From positions 1 to 37,658 of the forward strand of contig CAJVZA010000010.1 of assembly GCA_913009315.1 (NCBI GenBank): a stretch of DNA of 37,658 bases, given 5' to 3'. The notes under the pieces were generated by a model that had not been told where the DNA came from, did not search any database, and saw only the letters and a program-made list of their open reading frames with translations. A program made the translations under genes and the position numbers. Numbering within the stretch: position 1 is the first letter of the stretch; each line of letters begins with the position of its first letter. Below, one piece after another: positions 1-7,782 of the stretch. This DNA comes from an uncultured Hippea sp. GTDB taxonomy: Bacteria > Campylobacterota_A > Desulfurellia > JAADFJ01.

Positions 1-92
1 CTGTTTCCACCTCGTAGGTGGAAACAGAGGCCGCTGCGAGCGAAGCGCAGCAATCTCAGTTTCTTTAATGTATCACAGGCATCCTGCCTGTG
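1..92. repeat. Cluster of three short palindromes
   Basis: Three hairpin-forming units lie in a row. Positions 1-27 have 12-nt arms (CTGTTTCCACCT and its complement) around CGT. Positions 33-51 have GCTGCG/CGCAGC arms around AGCGAAG, inside a GAGG...AATCTC unit. Positions 74-92 have CACAGGCA/TGCCTGTG arms around TCC and are followed on the plus strand by a pyrimidine-rich run. They resemble dispersed REP-like intergenic repeats. The last could also end a plus-strand transcript entering from outside the window. Palindromy is seen directly; dispersal in the genome is inferred. Confidence 0.55.
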
Positions 93-133
93 TTCTCTTT
101 CTTTTGTCATACATATGACTTTCAGAGGTAATT

Positions 134-559
134 TTACTTATCGCAGCAATTCGGACAGCTTCCGTAAAAATAGATTTCGCATCCGGCAGGGCTATAGCCT
201 TTGCTCCTGATTTGTCTGAGGAGATCTTCTGAGCTCAGATACAGATCCGATATTTGTCCGCAAATCGTACAGACATAGTGAGCGTGAGGTTCTTTCTTCA
301 GTTCGTATCTTCTTTTCCCTGCAGTGATGCGAATCTCTTTGAGAATATGCTTATCCAAGAATATATCTATTATTTTGTAAATCGTTGCAGCGGAAATTGA
401 CGGAAACTCATTCTTCATCTTCTTATAAATCTGATCGGTAGAAATATGTCCGGCATTGGAAATTTCAGTTATCAATGCTATCCGCTGAGGAGTTACCTTC
501 AAAGCTTTTGCTCTCAAAATATCCATGGCTGCCTTTTTATGGTCTATTGTTTTCATCAT
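134..559 (-). CDS. perR: Fur-family transcriptional regulator, PerR-like
   Basis: This 141-residue protein has the usual Fur/PerR length and layout. An N-terminal winged helix (about residues 10-85, with VTPQRIALI and SAATIYKIID) is followed by a dimerisation/metal domain containing HAHYVC, a CxxC pair (CTIC) and a second CxxC near the end (CPNC), the structural zinc site of the family. Such proteins repress peroxide-defence or metal genes and are released on metal-catalysed oxidation. It is divergent from a catalase with only about 110 bp between them, which favours PerR over Fur or Zur. Two ATG codons (559 and 556) are possible starts. The PerR assignment rests on this context; ligand residues alone do not separate Fur from PerR. 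Confidence 0.85.
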   Translation of the reverse strand: MMKTIDHKKAAMDILRAKALKVTPQRIALITEISNAGHISTDQIYKKMKNEFPSISAATIYKIIDIFLDKHILKEIRITAGKRRYELKKEPHAHYVCTICGQISDLYLSSEDLLRQIRSKGYSPAGCEIYFYGSCPNCCDK

Positions 560-565
560 ACTTTA

Positions 566-594
566 AATATAGCATAAAGCATCTGAAATATCAA
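566..594 (-). promoter_or_regulatory. Candidate sigma70 promoter of the perR-like gene
   Basis: On the minus strand TTGATA (594-589) is followed by a 17-nt spacer and TATATT (571-566). The expected transcription start falls at or next to the ATG at 559, so the message may be leaderless or nearly so. No clear Shine-Dalgarno is seen before this ATG. Confidence 0.45.
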
Positions 595-611
595 ATAATA
601 ATTTTTATCCC

Positions 612-639
612 TTGATATTTCTACCACTTATATTATATT
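612..639 (+). promoter_or_regulatory. Candidate katA promoter
   Basis: TTGATA (612-617), a 16-nt spacer and TATATT (634-639) form a near-consensus sigma70 promoter ahead of the catalase. Its -10 element overlaps the palindrome at 635-657, as expected if a repressor binding there blocks transcription. Confidence 0.5.
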
Positions 640-657
640 CTAAAGAGAATAGAATAT
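635..657. promoter_or_regulatory. Candidate PerR/Fur operator
   Basis: A perfect inverted repeat, ATATTCTA and TAGAATAT, surrounds a 7-nt centre. It is AT-rich like Fur/PerR boxes and lies across the -10 and start region of katA, opposite the perR-like gene. Binding is inferred. Confidence 0.5.
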
Positions 658-668
658 AGGAGGGAATT

Positions 669-2135
669 ATGAAAGACGAAAAGAAAAAGTTGACCACCAA
701 TGCCGGAGCTCCCGTACCTGATAATCAGAATGTGATGACTGCAGGACCTCGCGGCCCGCAGTTGCTGCAGGATGTCTGGTTCCTGGAAAAACTCGCCCAG
801 TTCGATCGTGAGGTCATTCCCGAAAGGCGTATGCATGCCAAAGGATCCGGGGCATATGGAACTTTCACCGTTACCCATAATATCACCCGTTACACCAAGG
901 CCGATATTTTTTCAGAGATAGGCAAAAAGACCGAACTTTTTGCACGTTTTTCAACCGTGGCAGGTGAGCGCGGTGCGGCAGATGCGGAGCGTGACATCCG
1001 TGGATTTGCTGTTAAATTTTATACCGAAGAGGGCAATTGGGATCTGGTTGGAAACAATACTCCAGTCTTTTTCCTGCGTGATCCACTCAAGTTTCCCGAC
1101 CTTAATCACGCAGTGAAGCGAGATCCCAGGACAAATATGCGCAATGCCCGCAACAACTGGGACTTCTGGACATCACTTCCGGAGGCACTGCACCAAGTCA
1201 CAATAACTATGAGCGATCGCGGCATTCCTTCTTCCTATCGCCATATGCACGGCTTCGGCAGTCATACCTTCAGCCTCATCAATGCTCAAAATCAACGACA
1301 TTGGGTCAAATTCCATTGGATCTGCCAACAGGGTATCAAGAATCTTACAGATGCCGAGGCTGAGGCAATCATCGGCAAGAACCGCGAAAGCCATCAGCAC
1401 GACCTCTATGAAAGTATCGAGAAAAAAGAGTTTCCGAAGTGGAAGCTTTTCATCCAGGTCATGACTGAAAAGGAAGCTGCCGACTGCCCGTACAATCCGT
1501 TTGACCTGACAAAGGTGTGGCTTCACAAAGACTATCCGCTGATTGAGGTTGGTATTATGGAACTGAATCGCAATCCGGAAAATTATTTTGCCGAGGTCGA
1601 GCAGTCCGCCTTTAATCCTGCCAATATTGTGCCAGGTATTGGTTTTTCACCTGATAAAATGCTGCAGGGCCGTCTGTTTTCATACGGCGATGCTCAGCGT
1701 TATCGGCTTGGTGTTAACCATCACCTGATTCCGGTCAACGCCTCGCGCTGCTCATTCCACAGTTACCACCGTGATGGTGCCATGCGGGTTGACGGCAACT
1801 ACGGCAGCACTCTCGCCTATGAGCCTAACAGCTATGGTGAATGGGGACAGCAGCCAGAGTTCTCGGAACCGCCTCTCAGTCTGGACGGTGCCGCCGATCA
1901 TTGGAACCATCGTAATGACAACGATTACTATACCCAGCCAGGCTTACTTTTCCGGCTGATGAGTCCTGTGCAGCAGAAAGTACTTTTTGCCAATACTGCC
2001 CGCGCTATGGGCGATGCTCCTGAGGCGATTAAGCTCCGCCATATCGGCAACTGTCTGAAAGCCGATCCGGCTTATGGTAAAGGCGTAGCCGACGCTTTGG
2101 GTATTTCACTTTATGATGTGCCCGGCGGTGTATGA
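669..2135 (+). CDS. katA: Monofunctional haem catalase
   Basis: This 488-residue small-subunit catalase decomposes hydrogen peroxide to water and oxygen. The N-terminal signature [20 protein letters not shown] is typical. The distal catalytic histidine is in [12 protein letters not shown], the catalytic asparagine in [10 protein letters not shown], and the proximal haem tyrosine in [14 protein letters not shown]. There is no signal peptide, so it is cytoplasmic. Translation starts behind a strong Shine-Dalgarno (AGGAGGG). It is transcribed away from the Fur/PerR-type gene and probably repressed by it through the 635-657 palindrome. Codons are distinctly richer in G/C at third positions than in most of the window, suggesting transfer. 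Confidence 0.97.
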   Translation: MKDEKKKLTTNAGAPVPDNQNVMTAGPRGPQLLQDVWFLEKLAQFDREVIPERRMHAKGSGAYGTFTVTHNITRYTKADIFSEIGKKTELFARFSTVAGERGAADAERDIRGFAVKFYTEEGNWDLVGNNTPVFFLRDPLKFPDLNHAVKRDPRTNMRNARNNWDFWTSLPEALHQVTITMSDRGIPSSYRHMHGFGSHTFSLINAQNQRHWVKFHWICQQGIKNLTDAEAEAIIGKNRESHQHDLYESIEKKEFPKWKLFIQVMTEKEAADCPYNPFDLTKVWLHKDYPLIEVGIMELNRNPENYFAEVEQSAFNPANIVPGIGFSPDKMLQGRLFSYGDAQRYRLGVNHHLIPVNASRCSFHSYHRDGAMRVDGNYGSTLAYEPNSYGEWGQQPEFSEPPLSLDGAADHWNHRNDNDYYTQPGLLFRLMSPVQQKVLFANTARAMGDAPEAIKLRHIGNCLKADPAYGKGVADALGISLYDVPGGV

Positions 2136-2153
2136 AGTAAGCAGCTAACAATT

Positions 2154-2191
2154 GGTTTCAGCGGACGGCATCATCTCGCCGCCGCTGAACC
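2154..2191 (+). terminator. Hairpin after katA, possible terminator
   Basis: GGTTTCAGCGGACGGC can pair with GCCGCCGCTGAACC apart from small bulges, giving a GC-rich stem 18 bp after the katA stop. No U-run follows, so it may be a 3' stabiliser or a factor-dependent end rather than a classical intrinsic terminator. Confidence 0.4.
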
Positions 2192-2353
2192 ATACAACTC
2201 CAAAAAATAATTCTCTGCTAAACTGCAGCCCAATAATGAAATTGCCGCACAATAAACAATTACGGTTTCATAACAAAAATTAACAATATTACTATACGTC
2301 TATTCGCAGCAAGATCCGGCTGAAGTCATTCTGCAGGATATCAATGAATATGG

Positions 2354-3574
2354 TTAAAAAAGGGAGCTGATTGCAGCATATATTCCAAAAATGCTTGTCG
2401 TTGCTACTACCACACCTACCACCACAGAGTAACCTCCATGAAGGCGATACGGTTCGGGCAGGGCTTTCAGCGCAAGCAAATATAAAAATCCTAACACAAT
2501 CGGCAGCAATGCTGCATTCATCACTTGTACAGCCACACTCAGGTCAACGAGGTTAATACCAGAAATTACCATTGCGCCTCCTGCTACCAGCATAACGATA
2601 TAAACTGCGTAAAACCATGGGGCGCTGTGCGGCTGATGTTCAAGAGATCGTTGATAGCCGCTCACCTCGCCCAATCCCCAGGCGGCTGCAAGCGAAACCA
2701 CGATTGCCGCTACCAATGACGCTCCAACCATGCCCAGGGCAAAGAAGATTGTCCCCACGGTTTTACCTAAAAAAGGAGTTAGCGCATCCGCTATTTGCTG
2801 CACCGTGTTCAGGGATTCACCGGGATGATATACACCAATGGTTGCGGCGACCGCCACCAGTATCGCTATCATGATAAGCTGCGTGATGACCGCACCTATG
2901 GCGGTGTCCTGGCGGGCTGTCCGCAGATCTTTGGTTGTCATTCCTCTATCTACAACCGCAGATTGATGATAAAATACCATCCATGGCATAATCACCGCTC
3001 CGACATTGGCCACAGCCAGATACATATACCCGGGTTCACGCCATGGAATCTGGGTTAAGCCGTTCAGCATAGCCGCAGGACTTGGATGTGCCCACCAGGC
3101 CACCACCAGAAATACCAATTCAAAGCTGCCGATCAGGATGGCAATACGTTCAACCGAGAGATATGAACCGGTCCATGCCACAATAGAGAGAAACAGCACA
3201 GTCATGCTCACGCTAATCCATGTCGGTATCCCAAAAAGCAAACCGGCACCTGCCACTCCGGCAAACTCGGTAACCAAAGCTCCGAGGCAGGCAACTATCA
3301 GAGTGGAAACCGAAAGCCATGCCCATCCTTTACCGAAGTGTTCACGGATAAGCTCACCATGCCCTTTGCCGGTTACCAGCCCCAGCCGTACCGCAAGCTC
3401 CTGTACCATGTAAACAACAGGGATAAGTACAAGCTGCAGCAAAAGCAGTCTGTATCCCCACACTGCTCCGCTTTGTGCAGCTGTAATTACGCTCCCCGCA
3501 TCGGTATCGGCAAACATCACTACCAGCCCCGGTCCAAATATTGTAAAAAGGCTTCGTATATTAAGACGTTTCAT
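2354..3574 (-). CDS. NRAMP-family divalent metal transporter, variant motif
   Basis: A polytopic membrane protein of about 406 residues with some 11 hydrophobic segments, starting with the family opening (IFGPGLVVMFADTDAG). NRAMP/MntH proteins import Mn2+ or related divalent metals with protons. The metal-site motif of helix 1, usually DPGN, reads DAGS, and the helix 6 motif, usually MPH, reads MPW with the methionine kept (AVIMPWMVFYHQ). Asp and Met ligands are therefore present while Asn and His are replaced, so metal preference could differ from classical MntH. The ATG at 3574 is chosen because it gives the family-typical N-terminus; the ORF extends 12 codons further upstream. GC-rich codon use matches katA. 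Manganese uptake beside catalase would be a coherent peroxide defence. Confidence 0.85.
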   Translation of the reverse strand: MKRLNIRSLFTIFGPGLVVMFADTDAGSVITAAQSGAVWGYRLLLLQLVLIPVVYMVQELAVRLGLVTGKGHGELIREHFGKGWAWLSVSTLIVACLGALVTEFAGVAGAGLLFGIPTWISVSMTVLFLSIVAWTGSYLSVERIAILIGSFELVFLVVAWWAHPSPAAMLNGLTQIPWREPGYMYLAVANVGAVIMPWMVFYHQSAVVDRGMTTKDLRTARQDTAIGAVITQLIMIAILVAVAATIGVYHPGESLNTVQQIADALTPFLGKTVGTIFFALGMVGASLVAAIVVSLAAAWGLGEVSGYQRSLEHQPHSAPWFYAVYIVMLVAGGAMVISGINLVDLSVAVQVMNAALLPIVLGFLYLLALKALPEPYRLHGGYSVVVGVVVATTSIFGIYAAISSLF

Positions 3575-3713
3575 AGCTGCTTCGCTCTGAGAAGCTCCGC
3601 CTCTATGCACGGCAAGCTCGAACAGAGCGTCCCTTTAAGACTCTTTACATTGGCAGCTTGAATAATCAAATTACGAAACAATGCCGAAACCATCGTAATA
3701 TGGTGAAACGCCA

Positions 3714-3851
3714 TCATGGTGTACCAAAAAAACAAGAGTTTGTCGGTAAACGTCCTTCTTTGTTGTATATATTTTTTATCTTATAAGAAGCATATATGCC
3801 CAATATCATCCGGATACCTTTTGAAACGCCCAAAACAACATAAATCCACAT
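3714..3851 (-). pseudogene. Remnant of a second SMR-type efflux gene
   Basis: From the ATG at 3851, which has GAGG upstream, the reading MWIYVVLGVSKGIRMILGIY resembles the first transmembrane helix of SugE-type small multidrug resistance proteins. Similarity is lost after about 25 residues and the frame stops at 45, against a family length of about 105. With the SMR fragment just upstream it looks like the second member of a paired SMR operon. The call is by eye and tentative. Confidence 0.4.
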
Positions 3852-3896
3852 TATTTCATACCTCGTATTTACCTTGATATTAAGTTTAAGGGCTGA

Positions 3897-4084
3897 CTGT
3901 TTTTGAAACATATTTATGCCAGCCGCTTCTGTAACAATCAACCCAATACCTGCGTTGCCGATCTGTCCGGAATTTGCTCATACAAAATCGTATCCGTAAT
4001 GACAAATGAAATAAAACCGGCACTGAACCAAACGGCGTACGCAATTTCAGCAAGTATTGCTCCTACTAAACATATATAGGCCAT
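3897..4084 (-). pseudogene. Frameshifted, internally deleted SMR (EmrE-like) gene
   Basis: From the ATG at 4084 the first frame reads MAYICLVGAILAEI, like the first helix of EmrE-type proteins, and then jumps to AYAVWFSAGFISF, which matches the conserved AYAIW segment normally about 40 residues further on. The frame stops at 3938. A shifted frame carries NAGIGLIVTEAAGINMFQK, like the fourth helix. The gene thus shows one internal deletion and one frameshift and cannot make a full four-helix transporter. Small multidrug resistance proteins export cationic compounds using protons. Confidence 0.55.
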
Positions 4085-4339
4085 CTATTATTTTCTTTAA
4101 AAACTAAAATCTCCCTGCTGTAATCCTGTCTCAAAGTTGTCTCATTTTATGATACACATATCAACAGCAGCAAGCTGTTTGTATGGATAGAATATTGGAT
4201 TTTTGAGATGCCGGTCTCATATTTCATCAGACATACCGATCACTTCTATCAATTCGCAGAATTGCAATTATTAACCTGCATTGCACACCAAACAGCGATT
4301 TAACAAAATTAAAAAGCGCACAAGAGAAATTATAAATAG
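4085..4339. other. Intergenic gap, no recognisable gene
   Basis: AT-rich DNA between the SMR remnants and the end of the MBL hydrolase gene. No convincing ORF, RNA or strong terminator was seen on either strand. Confidence 0.5.
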
Positions 4340-4984
4340 TTATAAGAAGTGTTCCTTGAACGGGTTGTGCACACGCTCATGTTTAATAGTGGTTTTGCTT
4401 CCATGTCCGGTAAAAATCGTTACATCATCGGGCAGCTTCATCAGTTTGCGCAAGCTCTCCTTTGTCTTTTTAAAATCACCTCCGGGTAGATCAAACCTTC
4501 CTATGCCTTCATAAAATATTAAATCGCCGGCAAATAAAAATTTTAAGTCCTCTTCATAAAAAGCTATCAATCCCGGAGTATGGCCCGGATATTCAATAAC
4601 TCTAAGGCAATAACTTCCTACCTTTATCGTGTCACCTTCGACAAGAAGTCTGTCCGCCGGAGGCGAAGCAGCCGCTTGTATGCCGAACAGTTCTGCCGAT
4701 CTGTATGATTCGGTTAGAGCCGGAGCATCTTTTCTGCCGATCAGAATGGGTGCCGAAAATCGTTCTTTTAAAACCTTATTTCCTTCGACATGATCAAAAT
4801 GCATATGCGTGCAGCAGATTGCAGCAAGCCTTCCTCCGAAATTATCTATCTCTTCAACTATCTGTTTGCTGTTTCCGGGATCAACCGCAACGAGAACCCT
4901 GTCTTTTTTGTCTCCGAAAAGCCAGCAGTTCTCCTCTATGGGAGGACTTACAATCTGTTTGATAAATGGTTCTGTTTTTATCAT
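4340..4984 (-). CDS. MBL-fold metallo-hydrolase (glyoxalase II-like)
   Basis: This 214-residue cytoplasmic protein has the metallo-beta-lactamase fold signatures in order: THMHFDHVEG (metal-binding HxHxDH) near residue 60, PGHTPG near 135, AGDLIF near 152 and TGHG near 195. It is probably a two-metal hydrolase. The compact form resembles hydroxyacylglutathione hydrolase-like proteins, but the substrate cannot be read from sequence. It is the last gene of the minus-strand lysine/threonine operon, and its ATG overlaps the dapF stop by 4 bp (ATGA), so it is translationally coupled. Confidence 0.88.
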   Translation of the reverse strand: MIKTEPFIKQIVSPPIEENCWLFGDKKDRVLVAVDPGNSKQIVEEIDNFGGRLAAICCTHMHFDHVEGNKVLKERFSAPILIGRKDAPALTESYRSAELFGIQAAASPPADRLLVEGDTIKVGSYCLRVIEYPGHTPGLIAFYEEDLKFLFAGDLIFYEGIGRFDLPGGDFKKTKESLRKLMKLPDDVTIFTGHGSKTTIKHERVHNPFKEHFL

Positions 4985-5808
4985 AGCGTATAAGCGTCTG
5001 CCATCAGATATCCTCTGTATGAAACAGATGCTTCTCCCTCCATCGATACCGAGCTGAATTTTTTGCCGTCATATTCAAAATCTATTATGAGCTCTTTATC
5101 GGTAATTGTGTGAACCTTTACCGGACGCTCAACTAATCCATGCGCAAATGCAATCAGCGCAGAAGCAACTGCACCTGTTCCGCAGGCAAGTGTTTCGCCC
5201 TCAACGCCTCTTTCGTATGTTCTCATTTTTATATTATGTCTGTCCGGAATCTCTATAAAATCTACATTGGTTCCATTAGGACCAAAAAAGCTGTGATAGC
5301 GGGTTTTGACACCGATGCCCATCAGATCGCATTGCGCAACGTTTTCCACCGGATAAACCATATGCGGAACTCCTGAATCGACAAAACCGCCCTTCGGCAT
5401 TCCCTCCGGCGACACAACACTCTTGAGATTTTTTGGATCAATCATATGAACCTTTACTCTGTCTCTGTCAAGAATTTCTGCTTTTATTATTCCGGCTTTT
5501 GTTCTGAATGCAGGCTTTTTTCCGGTAATACCGAGTTCGTAAGCTATTCTTGAAACACATCTTGCCCCATTTCCGCACATCTCAGCTTCCGATCCATCGG
5601 AATTGTAAAATTTCCATCTAAAATCGACATCGTCACATGAGTCATTCTGTATAAGAATTACTCCATCGGCTCCTACGGAAAATCTGCGTTCGCATATTTT
5701 TTCGACCCATTTGCTTATATTTTTAAATTCGTTTTCTATCTTTTTGTCCCTGTCATCAATTATTATAAAATCGTTTCCCGCACCGTTTGCCTTATAAAAT
5801 TCTATCAT
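4981..5808 (-). CDS. dapF: Diaminopimelate epimerase
   Basis: A 275-residue cytoplasmic enzyme converting LL- to meso-diaminopimelate, the step before LysA and the source of the peptidoglycan cross-linking residue. Both catalytic cysteines are visible, in EMCGNGARCV and in LACGTGAVAS, and the N-terminus (FYKANGAGNDF) is diagnostic. Length is normal. It begins 4 bp after the lysA stop and shares ATGA with the MBL gene, in the expected lysA-dapF order. Confidence 0.97.
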   Translation of the reverse strand: MIEFYKANGAGNDFIIIDDRDKKIENEFKNISKWVEKICERRFSVGADGVILIQNDSCDDVDFRWKFYNSDGSEAEMCGNGARCVSRIAYELGITGKKPAFRTKAGIIKAEILDRDRVKVHMIDPKNLKSVVSPEGMPKGGFVDSGVPHMVYPVENVAQCDLMGIGVKTRYHSFFGPNGTNVDFIEIPDRHNIKMRTYERGVEGETLACGTGAVASALIAFAHGLVERPVKVHTITDKELIIDFEYDGKKFSSVSMEGEASVSYRGYLMADAYTL

Positions 5809-5812
5809 ACTT

Positions 5813-7063
5813 TCATACCTCGGCTTTTATCAAATCTTTATATGTTTCCGGCCTTCTAATCACGGAAAACTGATCCTTATCAACGAGAACCTCAGCTATA
5901 TTGGGTCTCGCATTATAATGGCTCGACATACTGAATCCGTACGCTCCGGCACTCATTACAGCTATCAAGTTGCCTTCGGCCATTCGGTCGATGCTTATAT
6001 TTTTAGCCAGAAAATCACCGCTTTCGCATACCGGACCAACTACATCAACCGTGACCTTTCCGCTTCCATTTTTTAAGGTTACGGGAATAATCTTATGTTC
6101 CGCATGATAAAGTGTCGGTCTTATAAGATCCGTCATTGCCGCATCAACAATATAAAACAACTTTTCGCCATTGTCTTTTATATAAAGAATCTTTGTAACG
6201 AGAGCACCTCCTTCTCCAACCATAAACCTGCCCGGTTCGCATATAAGCAGAGCTTCCGGATACACAGAGACAATTCTCTTTGCAATCTCGGCATAGCTAT
6301 CTAAATTAATCACCTCATCATTAAGGTATTTTATACCTATGCCTCCGCCTATATCTATTGTCTCAAGCATTATGCCTGACAATTTAAGCTTTTTCAAAAA
6401 CTCAACAATAATTTTTGCAGCATCATTAAATACGGACAGATCGGTTAGCTGAGAACCGATATGAAAGTGTATCCCTTTGATTCTGATACCTTTCATTGAT
6501 TCTGCGTCTTTGTATAGCTCGAATGCCTGCTCAAGCGGTATTCCGAATTTATATTTTTTCATTCCCGTCGAAATATACGGATGAGTTTTCGGGTCAACAT
6601 TCGGGTTGACTCTTATTGCAATCGAAGCAGTCATACCTTGTGATGCTGCTATATTGTTAATCTTTTTCAGCTCGCTTCGTGATTCTACATTAAATTGGCC
6701 TATGCCGCTTTTCAGAGCATATTTTATCTCTTCTGCAGTTTTTCCGACACCTGCATAAACCATTTTAGACGGTTTGATTCCTCCTGCCAGCGCCTTGTAG
6801 ATTTCGCCGCCGGATACAACATCAGCTCCTGCGCCAAGTTTTGCAAAAATGTTTATAATCGAAAGATTACTGTTTGCCTTGACGGCGTAGGCAATCAGAT
6901 GCCTTATTTTTTCCTTACTTAAAACGTTGTCCAGGCGGTTATAATGCGCCTCAAAACTGCTTTTACTATATAGATAGAGCGGACTGCCGACTTTTTCTAT
7001 TATCGCTTTTATATCGGTATTTTCACAGTGCAGTGTACCTGCTATATAATTAAACGATTCCAA
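5813..7063 (-). CDS. lysA: Diaminopimelate decarboxylase
   Basis: A 416-residue fold-type III PLP enzyme that decarboxylates meso-diaminopimelate to L-lysine. The PLP lysine lies in AYAVKANSN. HIGSQL and the glycine-rich phosphate loop (DIGGGIGIKY) follow, CEPGRF lies in the barrel, and the C-terminal domain carries VGPVCESGD and SAGAYGFSMSSHYN, the last two contributed to the active site across the dimer. The start is a TTG with an ideal AGGAGG just upstream. It lies 8 bp behind the DgkA-PAP2 gene. Confidence 0.97.
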   Translation of the reverse strand: MESFNYIAGTLHCENTDIKAIIEKVGSPLYLYSKSSFEAHYNRLDNVLSKEKIRHLIAYAVKANSNLSIINIFAKLGAGADVVSGGEIYKALAGGIKPSKMVYAGVGKTAEEIKYALKSGIGQFNVESRSELKKINNIAASQGMTASIAIRVNPNVDPKTHPYISTGMKKYKFGIPLEQAFELYKDAESMKGIRIKGIHFHIGSQLTDLSVFNDAAKIIVEFLKKLKLSGIMLETIDIGGGIGIKYLNDEVINLDSYAEIAKRIVSVYPEALLICEPGRFMVGEGGALVTKILYIKDNGEKLFYIVDAAMTDLIRPTLYHAEHKIIPVTLKNGSGKVTVDVVGPVCESGDFLAKNISIDRMAEGNLIAVMSAGAYGFSMSSHYNARPNIAEVLVDKDQFSVIRRPETYKDLIKAEV

Positions 7064-7071
7064 ATTTCCTC

Positions 7072-7782
7072 CTATAATCCAAAAATCAGATATACAATAT
7101 AAGTAACACTAATGCCTAAAAAGCTTCCTACAACTATTTCCGATATTGTGTGTATCCCAAGAGATAATCTACTCTCCGCAACTAATAATGCAACTATAAG
7201 CATTGAAAAATCAACAATTAAGCTGCTGTTTTTTACAACAACCAGTGCCCACAGCGAAAATGCAATGGCGGAGTGACCGCTCGGCATTCCGCCATATAGC
7301 GGCGGTACCTCAGGTGAAACAACAGATTTGATCAGTACAACCAGAAAAAGGGTTATGATCAGGCTTATCAAAACAATAACATGATATGGGAGAATAATTT
7401 TTTGGCGGCTGTTCCATAACATGCTCATGTGCGGATAAAAGACAATATAACCTATTACAAGCGCGCTGATTACAGCTATAAGAACCATTCCTGCAGATAT
7501 ATCTTTAATCTTCTGTATCCTTATATCGTGTATCGATGTTATTACATTACATAGTCTTTCGACTAAACTGTTCACAAATTCTGCAAGAATTACTATAGTG
7601 ACAGCAAACACAATTGCAAACCATTCGGCTTTGTTCAATCCGAAAACAAACGATGCTATAATCACGATTAGGGCAGCAGCAAAATGAAATTTTAGATGCG
7701 GCTCTTCTCTCAAGGCATCAACTATTCCCTTGATTGCCCAATTAAAACTTGAAAATGGAAGTTTTTCGAATTTCTTTTTCAC
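7072..7782 (-). CDS. DgkA-type lipid kinase fused to a PAP2 phosphatase
   Basis: This 236-residue membrane protein has two domains. Residues 1-115 match DgkA-type diacylglycerol/undecaprenol kinases (FNWAIKGIVDAL, AEFVNSLVE and IKDISAG, with the conserved acidic and Asn residues kept). Residues about 130-236 match PAP2 phosphatases, with MPSGHSA and ESRLSLGIHTISE. In the PAP2 part the first motif KxxxxxxRP reads KSVVSPEVP, lacking the arginine, and the last catalytic Asp is Glu. Such fusions plausibly phosphorylate undecaprenol and dephosphorylate its pyrophosphate in carrier-lipid recycling. The GTG start overlaps the thrC stop (GTGA). The exact lipid substrate is inferred. Confidence 0.85.
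   Translation of the reverse strand: MKKKFEKLPFSSFNWAIKGIVDALREEPHLKFHFAAALIVIIASFVFGLNKAEWFAIVFAVTIVILAEFVNSLVERLCNVITSIHDIRIQKIKDISAGMVLIAVISALVIGYIVFYPHMSMLWNSRQKIILPYHVIVLISLIITLFLVVLIKSVVSPEVPPLYGGMPSGHSAIAFSLWALVVVKNSSLIVDFSMLIVALLVAESRLSLGIHTISEIVVGSFLGISVTYIVYLIFGL

Noticed and set aside
1173-1526. 117-aa minus-strand ORF within katA
   Set aside because: It is fully antisense to a catalase with all motifs intact, has no ribosome site and no family resemblance.
3006-3413. 135-aa plus-strand ORF over the NRAMP gene
   Set aside because: It is an opposite-strand shadow of the transporter; its composition is that of reversed membrane codons.
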